DNA from: Micromonospora sp. WMMD961
GTDB taxonomy: Bacteria; Actinomycetota; Actinomycetes; Mycobacteriales; Micromonosporaceae
DNA: 64,000 nucleotides
Reading direction: 5' to 3'
Assembly (NCBI RefSeq): GCF_029626145.1
Contig: NZ_JARUBJ010000002.1
Coordinates: 3,383,501 to 3,447,500, forward strand
Part shown: positions 43,735 to 51,739 of the stretch, piece by piece
Layout: each line of letters begins with the position of its first letter
Numbering within the stretch: position 1 is the stretch's first letter
The notes under the pieces: model-generated
Database searches by the model: none
The model's input: the letters and a program-made list of their open reading frames with translations, nothing else
What the model was told of the DNA's origin: nothing
Position numbers and translations under genes: made by a program

Positions 43735-44772
43735 TCACGACGGGTTGGGCGACCCGGTCGTCGGGGCGGCGGTGCTGTCCCGCACGACCAGTTCCGTGGC
43801 GAGTTCGACGCGTGGCGAGTCGATGCCCTCGCCCTGGGACAGGCGCAGCACGGTCCGTGCCGCCAACCGTCCCATCTCGACCAACGGCTGGCGCACGGTG
43901 GTCAGCGGCGGGGACGCCCACCGGGCCTCGGGCAGGTCGTCGAAGCCGACGACGCTGACGTCGTCCGGGACTCGCAGCCCGCGGCGTCGAATGGCCTCGT
44001 ACACGCCGAAGGCCATCTGGTCGCTGGCGGCGAAGATGGCGGTCGGCGGGTCGGCGAGGTCGAGCAGCGCCGTCCCGCCGGAGAACCCGGAGGCGTGGTA
44101 GAAGTCGCCCGGGTAGATCAGCGCCTCGTCCATCGGCACCCCGGCGGCCTCCAACCCGGCCCGGTGACCGTCGAGTCGTGCGCGGCTGCACAGCAGGTGC
44201 GACGGGCCGGCCACGAAGCCGATGCGGCGGTGCCCGATCGACAGTAGATGTTCGGTCGCGGCGAGCCCACCGGCCCAGTTGGTCGCCCCGATGGTCGGCA
44301 CGTCCATGGCCGGAACGCCGGCCGGATCGACGACCACCACCGGCACGTTGAGGCGGCGGAGCTGCGCGTGCAGCGGCGGGCTCAGGTGCGAGGTCACGAA
44401 GATGACACCGTCGGTGGCCCGGGCGCGCAGATTCTGCAGCCACTGCCGCGCCGCGGTGGGCTGCCGGTGGATCGCGGAGACCACGGTGCCGAGGCCCGCG
44501 CCGTGCCCGACGTCCTCCACGCCACGGATGATTTCCACTGCCCAGGGGCTGTCCAGGTCGTTGAAGACCAGGTCGACCAGGCCGGCCCGGCGAACACTGC
44601 GGCTGGTGCGACGGCGGTAGCCGTGGTGGCGCAGCAACTCCTCGACCCGCTCCCGGGTGCCGGGGGCCACATCGGAGCGACCGTTGAGCACTCGTGACAC
44701 GGTCGGCACCGAGACCCCGGCCTCCCGTGCGATCGCGGTGATGGTCACCCTGCGTCCGTCGTCCGCGCCCAC
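43735..44772 (-). CDS. LacI family transcriptional regulator
   Basis: 345 residues from the GTG at 44772, chosen because AAGGAGA lies 5 nt upstream; GTG 44787 is an alternative. HTH and hinge: TITAIAREAGVSVPTVSRVL, NGRSDVAPGTRERVEELLR. The ligand domain shows GLVDLVFNDLDSPWAVEIIR, ATDGVIFVTSH, HRRIGFVAGPS, IFAASDQMAFGVYEAIRR and VVGFDDLPEARWASPPLTTV, as in xylan and sugar regulators of actinomycetes. No carbohydrate gene is adjacent. A GTTCCGGACTTCTTCCGG stretch upstream (44924-44941) may be its operator. Confidence 0.92.
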   Translation of the reverse strand: MGADDGRRVTITAIAREAGVSVPTVSRVLNGRSDVAPGTRERVEELLRHHGYRRRTSRSVRRAGLVDLVFNDLDSPWAVEIIRGVEDVGHGAGLGTVVSAIHRQPTAARQWLQNLRARATDGVIFVTSHLSPPLHAQLRRLNVPVVVVDPAGVPAMDVPTIGATNWAGGLAATEHLLSIGHRRIGFVAGPSHLLCSRARLDGHRAGLEAAGVPMDEALIYPGDFYHASGFSGGTALLDLADPPTAIFAASDQMAFGVYEAIRRRGLRVPDDVSVVGFDDLPEARWASPPLTTVRQPLVEMGRLAARTVLRLSQGEGIDSPRVELATELVVRDSTAAPTTGSPNPS

Positions 44773-44967
44773 CCGCGTCTCCTTCACCGAGCCGGAGGAA
44801 CGAGCACCAGGTGCCGTCCGCCGTGTGTCCCGGAACGGCGTGCCCGCTCCACGCGTCATCTTGCCTCACCGGTAGGGGTTGACGACACGCCAGGTCGACC
44901 GAAGCTTCGCTGGAGTTGCGGAAAAGTTCCGGACTTCTTCCGGCCACTTTCGCAGCACCGGCTCGCC

Positions 44968-46452
44968 TCAGTGCTGACACACCGGCCGGTTCGTGACCCA
45001 GTGCTGGTTGACCAGGTTGACGACTGGTGGCGGGTTGGGAATGCCGCCCTCGGCGGCGATGGGTTTGGCGTTGAAGATCTTCAGGAAGAAGTTGATCACC
45101 TTGGCGACCAGGGCCGGGATGGTGTAGCCGACGCCGTATCTCGCGTTGATGGTGAGGTCGGCGCGGTTGCAGCCCTCCCGGTAGGCGAGTCCCTGTAGAC
45201 CGCCGAAGCCGATGCTCGATCCGCGCGTGATACCCACCGTGGTGGTGAGCCCGGCGTACAGGCCGGCGGTGAACACGACGGCGCCGATACCGACGAAGAA
45301 CTTCACGTCGTAGTCGATGAGCAGGGCGTTCGCTCCCACTGAGGTGCCGTCGACGGAGTCCACGAGGCTGCTCTTCACCTGCAGTCCGCCCGGCCAGCGT
45401 GGGCCGAACCTGCCGTTGGCGTAGCCGAAGCCCATGGTGCCGCCGAGCGAGTACTCGCCGGTGGCCCTGATCGTCGTGTGCCCGGCGCTGAAGCCGGTGC
45501 GGATGCCGATCGACTGCCGGACGGTCGCCGAGAGCGGGATGCCCAGGACGGATTCGATGGGCACGCTGAAGGTGACCGGGACGAAGGCGACGGGGTGGAC
45601 GTTCTGGCCGGTTGTCGTGGTGGCGTCGACCTGGATCCGGACTCCGGCGGCGCCGTGGATCCGCAACTCGGCCACGGTGATCGTGGACCCGTCGATCACC
45701 AGGTGGAACTTCGCCGAGGGCTGCTCCATCACGAAGGCGATGGTGCCGGAGAGGTCGAGCCCGCTGTCACGGTAGGAGAAGCGGGCGCCGACACCGTCGG
45801 TGCAGCAGAAACCCGTGGCTTCCAGCTCGCCTGGCCGGGCCGCACCCGTGGTCAGCGGCGCGGCGGCGGTGACCGGCCGGCTACCGGCCAGCGTCAGCGC
45901 GTTGGTTGTCGTGGCCGGCGCGCGGTCCAGGGTCGTGGTCGCGGCCGGTTCGGATCGCGGCGGTTCGGTGTCCGGGTGGGACCAGAATGGGTCGTCGAAC
46001 TGGTAGGCGGTCGCGTCGGCGAGCGAGACGGGCTGTTCGGAGGTGAACTCGCCGTCCTGGATCACGTCGGTGATGTCGACCGGGCCGATGGCGACCGCGA
46101 GGTCCTGGCCGTCACGTCGGGCGTCGATCACCCGCCCGACCCCACGTCCGGTGACGAACATGACCTTGCCGGGGGCCAGTAGGTTGGCGTTGCCGGCGTC
46201 GGGATCCAGCCGCCAGGTCAGCCCCCCGTCGGTGACGGCACGCACCACGCCGCTGCCGCCGGCCACGATGACGACGTCCGGGTGGAGGGTCACGTCCGGG
46301 TGTGCGGCGGGTGCGGCGCCGTAGCGTAGATCACCGCCGTCATCGTCGGGCGTGGTCGGCTTCGCGCCCCGGCACGCGGTCAGGCCGAGCAGGACGGGCA
46401 GGACGGTCGCGGCGGCGATGACCGCGCGGGTTCGCCGGTTGCCGAGCTTCAC
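44968..46452 (-). CDS. large secreted lipoprotein, unknown function
   Basis: 494 residues. The signal peptide ends in the lipobox GLTAC with Cys at residue 27. The first part has beta-rich repeats (VVIVAGGSGVVRAVTDGG, LAPGKVMFVTGRGVGRVID) and a Thr/Ala-rich linker; the rest is strongly beta-rich (FSYRDSGLDLSGTIAFVME, IGIRTGFSAGHTTIRATGEY, LGGTMGFGYANGRFGP), ending with a hydrophobic helix near ALVAKVINFFLKIF. The family was not recognised. Its ATG overlaps the stop of the upstream DUF3558-like gene by 4 nt, making it the last gene of a lipoprotein operon. Confidence 0.8.
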   Translation of the reverse strand: MKLGNRRTRAVIAAATVLPVLLGLTACRGAKPTTPDDDGGDLRYGAAPAAHPDVTLHPDVVIVAGGSGVVRAVTDGGLTWRLDPDAGNANLLAPGKVMFVTGRGVGRVIDARRDGQDLAVAIGPVDITDVIQDGEFTSEQPVSLADATAYQFDDPFWSHPDTEPPRSEPAATTTLDRAPATTTNALTLAGSRPVTAAAPLTTGAARPGELEATGFCCTDGVGARFSYRDSGLDLSGTIAFVMEQPSAKFHLVIDGSTITVAELRIHGAAGVRIQVDATTTTGQNVHPVAFVPVTFSVPIESVLGIPLSATVRQSIGIRTGFSAGHTTIRATGEYSLGGTMGFGYANGRFGPRWPGGLQVKSSLVDSVDGTSVGANALLIDYDVKFFVGIGAVVFTAGLYAGLTTTVGITRGSSIGFGGLQGLAYREGCNRADLTINARYGVGYTIPALVAKVINFFLKIFNAKPIAAEGGIPNPPPVVNLVNQHWVTNRPVCQH

Positions 46453-47021
46453 AGCCGGGTCACCACGTCCCGGGCCAGGTCCTGGAGCGGCTGCCGGGAA
46501 GCTGCGGGGTCGGCCAGGCTGACCAGCCGGACGGCGACCCAGACGTCACCGGCGTTGACGAATACCGCGCCGTCCTCGATGTGCGCCTCGTCGCCCACGC
46601 CGGTGAGGGGTTTCAGGTCGTGGCCGAGGTCGCGGTCGATGTCGAGGATCTTCTTGGCCCCCGCGCCGACGTAGACCTCGACCTGGGCGGTGGGTCCGCT
46701 GATCGGGCCGGTGTAGGTGCAGGACTCGGCGGCTTGCACCGGATCCTGCAGGGGTGTTCCAGCCAGGCGTTCGGCGGCGGCCTTGGGCACCAGCGCGCAC
46801 GGGTCGACGGTCCGTGCCGGGGCCGCGGTGACGTCACCGTGGTCGCCGGCGCTGGCCGGCGCGTCGACGGGAGGCTGATCGACGGCGGGCGGCGGGGGAG
46901 CCGGGTCGGCCGTGCCGCAGCCGGCCAGCGCGAGGGCCAGGACCGCCGCCGAGATCACCCCGGCACGCCGCGTTCCCACGGGTACGGTCCAGACCAGGTT
47001 CGCCATTCGTGTCGTCGACAT
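46449..47021 (-). CDS. DUF3558-like lipoprotein
   Basis: 190 residues. A long basic-then-hydrophobic N-terminus (AGVISAAVLALALAGC) holds the lipobox with Cys near residue 35, followed by a Pro/Ala linker. The folded part, VDPCALVPKAAAERLAGTPL with ESCTYTGPISGPTAQVEVYV, is the DUF3558 pattern with its two cysteines. Such proteins are cell-envelope lipoproteins of actinobacteria, function unknown. It overlaps neighbours by 4 nt and 1 nt, so it is translationally coupled on both sides. Confidence 0.82.
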   Translation of the reverse strand: MSTTRMANLVWTVPVGTRRAGVISAAVLALALAGCGTADPAPPPPAVDQPPVDAPASAGDHGDVTAAPARTVDPCALVPKAAAERLAGTPLQDPVQAAESCTYTGPISGPTAQVEVYVGAGAKKILDIDRDLGHDLKPLTGVGDEAHIEDGAVFVNAGDVWVAVRLVSLADPAASRQPLQDLARDVVTRL

Positions 47022-47533
47022 CAGGTTGCCTCGATCGCGTCGAGCAGCGCCCGCAGGGCCTGTTCGTAGCCGGCGGGGTCGAGCCGCGCGAAGCTGCTCA
47101 GGTTGATCGTGTAGGCGCCCGCCTCGCTGACCAACACCGCCTCGCCGGCGATGTCCTTCACCGCGACGTACGCCTTTACACCCGAGGCGAGGTCCTTGAC
47201 CGCGTCGAAGGTCTCCCCGGCTCGTTGGCGCGCGTACTCGTACGTGGTCGAACCGGCCATCGGGGACGAGGTGGTGATGTTCACGCTGGCCACGCCCTTA
47301 CCGTCGCCGAACAGGCAGTTGCCGTCGTCGGTCAGCGGCTGACCGAGAATCGTCGACACCTGTTTCGCGGTGAGGGGGCAGGGTGGGACGGCGGTGCCGG
47401 GCACGGCGTCCGAGCCGGCGGACACGTCGGATTGCGCAGCGACGTCGGTGTCCGCCGCCGGATCGGATGCGTCGCGGCACCCCGCCGGCACCACCAGCAA
47501 CAGGCCGAGCATGAGCACTGGTAGTCGTCGCAT
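47021..47533 (-). CDS. DUF3558-like lipoprotein
   Basis: 170 residues from the ATG at 47533, supported by AGAGAGGGG upstream. Signal peptide MRRLPVLMLGLLLVVPAGC has the Cys at residue 19; an acidic Ala/Ser/Asp linker follows. PPCPLTAKQVSTILGQPLTD and GNCLFGDGKGVASVNITTS carry the paired cysteines of the DUF3558 fold. The stop overlaps the next start by one base (TGATG). Confidence 0.82.
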   Translation of the reverse strand: MRRLPVLMLGLLLVVPAGCRDASDPAADTDVAAQSDVSAGSDAVPGTAVPPCPLTAKQVSTILGQPLTDDGNCLFGDGKGVASVNITTSSPMAGSTTYEYARQRAGETFDAVKDLASGVKAYVAVKDIAGEAVLVSEAGAYTINLSSFARLDPAGYEQALRALLDAIEAT

Positions 47534-47618
47534 GTGTACCCCTCTCTGATCGGCCGCAGCCGGTTCTCCGTGGCCGGCGTGGCCTGGACACTGCTCATCG
47601 GATGGTTCGCGCCGAGCC

Positions 47619-48158
47619 TCAGGCACGGTCGCGGACGAGGCCGACCAGCCGAACCGCGGTGGACCGGTCGGTGTCGTCGGTGACCTTGGTGACGACCTGG
47701 ATCTCGCAGGAGCGGTCCCGCAGGGCGAACTCGGCGATGCCGCCGGAGGCGAAGCGGATGCCGTCGGGGCCGGGTTCGGTCGTCCCGTACGGGGATTCGG
47801 TCGGCAGGTTGCCGCCCACGGCGGTGCCGGGGCTGCCGATGCTGACGGTGATCGAATGGTAGGTGTCCGGGTTCTCCCAGGCGCAGGAGCTGCCTCCGTC
47901 GCCGGAGTTGCCGGCCCGCGGACCGGTGTCGCCGGTGGCCCCGATCACCTGCGTGACCTCGTCGACGGACAGCAGCGCGCAGGCGTCGACCGGCTTCGCG
48001 TCGACGCCCGCCGCACCGACCGGGCCGGACGGGTCACCGCCCGCTGCGGCCGGCTGGTCGTCGGGTGTGGACCCGCAGGCCGCCGCGCCGCTGATCAGGA
48101 CTGCGGTGGCGGCGTACGCCCACCACCGACCCTGCCGTCGAGCCGCTGCGTCCGTCAT
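47619..48158 (-). CDS. DUF3558-like lipoprotein
   Basis: 179 residues. The signal peptide WWAYAATAVLISGAAAC gives the lipobox Cys at residue 28, followed by a short Gly/Pro linker. KPVDACALLSVDEVTQVIGA, SSCAWENPDTYHSITVSIG and RSCEIQVVTKV show the DUF3558 pattern. It is first in the four-gene lipoprotein operon, 85 nt ahead of the next gene. The 29-nt gap to the cupin gene upstream suggests even that gene may join the transcript. Confidence 0.85.
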   Translation of the reverse strand: MTDAAARRQGRWWAYAATAVLISGAAACGSTPDDQPAAAGGDPSGPVGAAGVDAKPVDACALLSVDEVTQVIGATGDTGPRAGNSGDGGSSCAWENPDTYHSITVSIGSPGTAVGGNLPTESPYGTTEPGPDGIRFASGGIAEFALRDRSCEIQVVTKVTDDTDRSTAVRLVGLVRDRA

Positions 48159-48187
48159 GTGCTGGCCTCCTGTGCTTGTCGATTCAC

Positions 48188-48667
48188 TCAGTGCTGGGGT
48201 GGTGGTCCGAGCAGCTCGATGCCGTGCCGAGCGGCGGCGTGACCGAGGGTGGCCGGGTCGATGGGTGCCGGGTCGGGCAGTCGCCGGTCGAGTGCGGGGG
48301 TGCCGGCCTCGGCGGCGAACTGCTCGAAACCGGACGGGGTGGTGATCTGCAGGGCACGTAGCGGCTCGTCGGGTCCGACGAGGAAGGTGTGTGGCAGCCC
48401 GACGGGCAGCAGGACGAAGTCACCGGGCCCGGCGGTGAAGGCCTCGCCGTCACAGCGGAACTCGGCCGTGCCGGACAGCAGGTAGAACAGTTCGTCCTCG
48501 TGCTGGTGCCGATGCAGAGGCGCGGCGAAGCCGGGCGGGTTGACGAACTCGACGACGGTGAGACGGCCGCGGGTCTGCTCGCCGGTCGCCTTCACGGTCA
48601 TCAGGCTGCCGACGAACCAGTGGGCTTCTCCATCGCCGGCGTGGCGCACGTACGGGCGGGCGGACAT
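48188..48667 (-). CDS. cupin domain protein
   Basis: 159 residues. The two cupin motifs are clear: PLHRHQHEDELFYLLSGTAE (His, His, Glu ligands) and GDFVLLPVGLPHTFLVG (last His). This fits a metal-binding single-domain cupin of the quercetin-dioxygenase-like or sugar-binding type. It is divergent from a TetR gene with an operator-like dyad between, so it is probably under that regulator. Confidence 0.9.
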   Translation of the reverse strand: MSARPYVRHAGDGEAHWFVGSLMTVKATGEQTRGRLTVVEFVNPPGFAAPLHRHQHEDELFYLLSGTAEFRCDGEAFTAGPGDFVLLPVGLPHTFLVGPDEPLRALQITTPSGFEQFAAEAGTPALDRRLPDPAPIDPATLGHAAARHGIELLGPPPQH

Positions 48668-48699
48668 GTCGTTGCCTCTCCAACCGGTGGATGCCGTCT

Positions 48700-48724
48700 A
48701 TTCACTAGTCAGTGTCTAGCGAAT
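48700..48724. promoter_or_regulatory. candidate TetR operator
   Basis: ATTCACTAG (48700-48708) and CTAGCGAAT (48716-48724) form a 9-bp dyad with one mismatch and a 7-nt spacer in the 79-nt gap between the cupin and TetR genes. A further TTGCTAGTATGGCGAA copy of the half-site follows to the right. Confidence 0.6.
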
Positions 48725-48746
48725 ATGTTGCTAGTATGGCGAAGTC

Positions 48747-49403
48747 ATGGACGATGTCAAGGGCGCAAAGCCGACTCGGCGCTACCGGTCCGCGGTGCGT
48801 GAGGAGAGCGCGCGGCGCACCCGACAGGCGGTGGTCGGCGCGGCAGCCGAGTTGTTCGTCGCGCGCGGGTACGCCGGCACCTCGTTGGCCGATGTGGCAG
48901 CCGCCGCAGGCGTCGCGCGGCCGACCGTGTTCGCCGCGTTTGGGTCGAAGCCGGCGTTGCTACGGCAGGTCCTCGACGAGGCGCTCGCCGGTGACGACGA
49001 GCCGGTACCGGTGGCGCAACGGCCCTGGTTCCGGCCGGTCTTCGAGGCCGACACGCAGGCCGGGGTCCTGCACGCGTACGCCGGTGTGTGCACCCTGATC
49101 GGCCGGCGCGCGGCGCGGATCTTCGAGACCGTCCGGCGGGCGGCCGACGAAGCGTCTGAGGTCGCCGGGGTGTGGGAGACGCTGCTGCGCAACCGTCGCG
49201 CGGGTGCCCGGATGGTGGTCGAGCGAGGTTACTCGCTCGGCCCGCTGCGCCAAGGCGCCGACGTCGAGCGGGCGGTCGACGTTCTGTGGATCTTCAACGA
49301 CCCGGCGCACTATGACGCGTTGGTGCTGCGGTGCGGCTGGACCGAGGACTCGTTCCGCGACTGGCTGTCCGAACGTATGCAGGACGTGCTGCTGGTCCGC
49401 TGA
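48747..49403 (+). CDS. TetR family transcriptional regulator
   Basis: 218 residues from the ATG at 48747. HTH at about 24-66: AVVGAAAELFVARGYAGTSL, ADVAAAAGVARPTVFAAFGS. The C-terminal part ends with VERAVDVLWIFNDPAHYDAL and a RCGWTEDSFRDWLSERM stretch, common in one TetR subgroup. It is divergent from the cupin gene and probably controls it and itself. A hairpin terminator lies 34 nt after the stop. Confidence 0.92.
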   Translation: MDDVKGAKPTRRYRSAVREESARRTRQAVVGAAAELFVARGYAGTSLADVAAAAGVARPTVFAAFGSKPALLRQVLDEALAGDDEPVPVAQRPWFRPVFEADTQAGVLHAYAGVCTLIGRRAARIFETVRRAADEASEVAGVWETLLRNRRAGARMVVERGYSLGPLRQGADVERAVDVLWIFNDPAHYDALVLRCGWTEDSFRDWLSERMQDVLLVR

Positions 49404-49436
49404 GCGTTCAGCTCGGTTGTCCGACCCTCGGCCGCT

Positions 49437-49460
49437 GCCCCTGGCGCTCGCACCAGGGGC
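49437..49460 (+). terminator. hairpin terminator
   Basis: GCCCCTGG (49437-49444), an 8-nt loop and CCAGGGGC (49453-49460) lie shortly after the TetR gene. Confidence 0.55.
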
Positions 49461-49554
49461 GACGGATGACTGGCTGCTCGTCCGGCGCGCATTCCCGACC
49501 TGGTCCACGGCTGATCCGGCGCGGGGCCCCGGCCGGGGCTGGTAGACAGGACTG

Positions 49555-50391
49555 GTGCGTCATCGCGCCGGCGTCGTGCTCGTGCTCGTGCTCGCCGCGC
49601 TGCTGGGCGGCTGCGCGCGGCCCGAGCCCCGCCCGGTGCCGGCCACCCCGCAGTCGACTCAGGCGCGGCCCACCCCCACGCCGACCCCCGCTGAGCGGCT
49701 GCCGGGGTTCGTGGTGCTGACCGACGTCGACCCGCGCATCCACGCCGACATCCGGTACGCGACACCGCACAACTTCGTCGGCCGCCCGATCACCGGCTAC
49801 CACGAGCCGCTGTGCCTGCTCACCCGGCAGGCCGCCGAGGCGCTGCGGCGCGTGCAGGACGCCGCGCTGGCTGGTGGGCACAGTCTCAAGGTGTACGACT
49901 GCTACCGCCCGCAGCCGGCGGTGGACGACTTCGTCGCCTGGTCGAAGCGTCCCGGCGAGCAGCAGACCAAGGCCGAGTTCTACCCGGACGTGGCCAAGAA
50001 CCGTCTCTTCGCCGAGGGGTACATCGGGGCGCCCACCGCGCACAGCCGAGGCAGCACCATGGACCTGACCCTGGTCGAGGAACCGCCTGCCAGCCAGCCC
50101 CCGTACCGGGTCGGGCAGCCGCTGGTCGCCTGCACCGCGCCGCACGGGCAGCGTTTCGCCGACAACAGCATCGACATGGGTACGGGCTTCGACTGTTTCG
50201 ACTCCCGGGCGCACACCGCCGACGCCCGCATCACCGGCACGCCTCGGGACAACCGACGGTTGTTGCAGCGGCTGATGACCGACGCCGGGTTCGTCAACTA
50301 CGACCGCGAGTGGTGGCACTACAGCCTGCGCGACGAGCCGTACCCGGACACGTTCTTCGCCGCGCCGGTCGCCCGATCGTCGGTCGGCTGA
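49555..50391 (+). CDS. VanX-like D-Ala-D-Ala dipeptidase, lipoprotein
   Basis: 278 residues with a GTG start. The lipobox LLGGC places Cys at residue 20, followed by a Pro/Thr linker. The M15D peptidase signature is complete: LKVYDCYRPQPAVDDFVAW, AHSRGSTMDLTLVE (zinc His and Asp), IDMGTGFDCFDSRAHT and REWWHYSL (catalytic Glu and third zinc His). It would cleave D-Ala-D-Ala outside the membrane. Unlike cytoplasmic VanX of resistance clusters, it is exported and not next to vanHA, so a role in cell-wall recycling is more likely than glycopeptide resistance. Confidence 0.9.
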   Translation: MRHRAGVVLVLVLAALLGGCARPEPRPVPATPQSTQARPTPTPTPAERLPGFVVLTDVDPRIHADIRYATPHNFVGRPITGYHEPLCLLTRQAAEALRRVQDAALAGGHSLKVYDCYRPQPAVDDFVAWSKRPGEQQTKAEFYPDVAKNRLFAEGYIGAPTAHSRGSTMDLTLVEEPPASQPPYRVGQPLVACTAPHGQRFADNSIDMGTGFDCFDSRAHTADARITGTPRDNRRLLQRLMTDAGFVNYDREWWHYSLRDEPYPDTFFAAPVARSSVG

Positions 50392-50393
50392 TC

Positions 50394-51582
50394 TCAGGTC
50401 CAGTAGAGGATCCGGCAGGCCGGGACCCGGGCGGTCAGCTCGGCGGTGAACCAGCCACGCAGCTCGGCCATCGTGTCGCGCGGGTAGACGTACTTCACCG
50501 CGCCGAACTTCCCGCGCTTGCGGGTGCGGGACTCCTCGTCCATCTCCAGCCGGGTGCGCGGGTACCACCCGAGCAGCACCTCCTTGCTGCCGGGGGTGAA
50601 CCGGTGGGTGATCAGCTCGGCGGTCAGGTCCAGGTCGGGGACCCCGTCGACCGCCGCGCGGACCTGGTCGAGCAGCTCCCCGTAGGCCTCCCGCCAGTCG
50701 GGCAGCGCGATGATCGGCGCGATGGTCAGCCCCACCGGGTAGCCGTCGAGCGCGAGTCGGCGCAGCGCGGCCAGGCGGTCCGGCACCCGGGCGGTGCCGC
50801 CCTCGAACCGTTCGCCTACCGGGGCGCAGTTGACGCTGAACCGGACCCGGGTCCGGTTCAGCGTGCGGCAGCCCCACGAAGGTGCCCACGTCCGCGTACT
50901 TGGTGGTCCAGCGCAACTGCACCGGCGCGTCCCAGTCGGCGAAGTGCTGCACCGCCCGCCGCCAACTGCCGGTCAGGTGCTCCAACGCGAGCGGATCGGT
51001 GTAGCAGGACGCCTCGAACGTGGTGCCCTCGTCGGCGCGCCGCGCGTTGCGGCTGGTCACCGTCCCGCGCCCGGCGTACGCGCTCAGCCCGGCCAGGATG
51101 TCGTCGAGGTCCGCGTACACCCGGGTGACGGGTGGGCCGGACAGTGAACCGGCCAGGTAGCAGTACTGGCAGTGCGCCGGGCAGCCCTCGGCCAGGTCGA
51201 CCCGCCAGTCGGCGCTGGGCGCGATCGGTTGCAGGGTGCGCCGCGAGGGTGGGCTCACCACGATCGCCATGGTCGACTTGGCGTGCGCGTACGTCTCCCG
51301 GTCGGTCTGCCCCCGTACCCCGGTGAGCCGGTTGGATTTCAGGTGTTCCACCTCGATGCCCAGTTCCCGCACCCGTTCGACGATCCGTTGGCCGTGGGGG
51401 TGGTCGAGCGCGGCCGGGGTGGCCACCACCCGGCCGGGGGTCCAGCGGCGCGCGGGCCGGGCCGGCGGCGCGAGGCCGGCCAGGTCGCGGGTCTGCACCC
51501 GTTCGCCGCTGGCGTCGTGCGGCGCGGCGGGTGCGTCCACGGCGAGCGGCTGGTCGACGTCGACGGCATCCGGGCTGGTCAT
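50394..51582 (-). pseudogene. splB: spore photoproduct lyase family gene, frameshifted
   Basis: The N-terminal part (from ATG 51582) has RRWTPGRVVATPAALDHPHG, VDLAEGCPAHCQYCYLAGSL with the radical-SAM Cys-x3-Cys-x2-Cys cluster site, and RADEGTTFEASCYTDPLALE. At about 50858-50866 the frame breaks after FVGLPHA. The next frame continues RTRVRFSVNCAPVGERFEGG, LALDGYPVGLTIAPIIALPD and RKRGKFGAVKYVYPRDTMAE. The total of 1189 nt is one more than a multiple of three, giving 395 residues if repaired. The break lies inside a perfect 32-bp palindrome. SplB repairs the UV-induced spore photoproduct in DNA, fitting a spore-former. Real loss or a sequence error both remain possible. Confidence 0.87.
50833..50864. 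repeat. perfect 32-bp palindrome at the splB frameshift
   Basis: ACGCTGAACCGGACCC (50833-50848) is followed without spacer by its exact reverse complement (50849-50864). One arm encodes the conserved RVRFSV of SplB; the other replaces what should be a different coding sequence and carries the frameshift. This is the expected footprint of a quasipalindrome-templated mutation. Confidence 0.9.
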
Positions 51583-51739
51583 CGGGCCGGGGTACCCGTT
51601 GCCGTAGGAATCCCACCCGATCCGCCGATCGGCGATTGACGTGATCAGGTGAGAGGAATAACCTTTCGTCTATCTGTAAACCTTGTGAACAGATGCACCC
51701 CGACGCGGCGGCGCGCGTCCCCACCGAAGGGACGATCAG

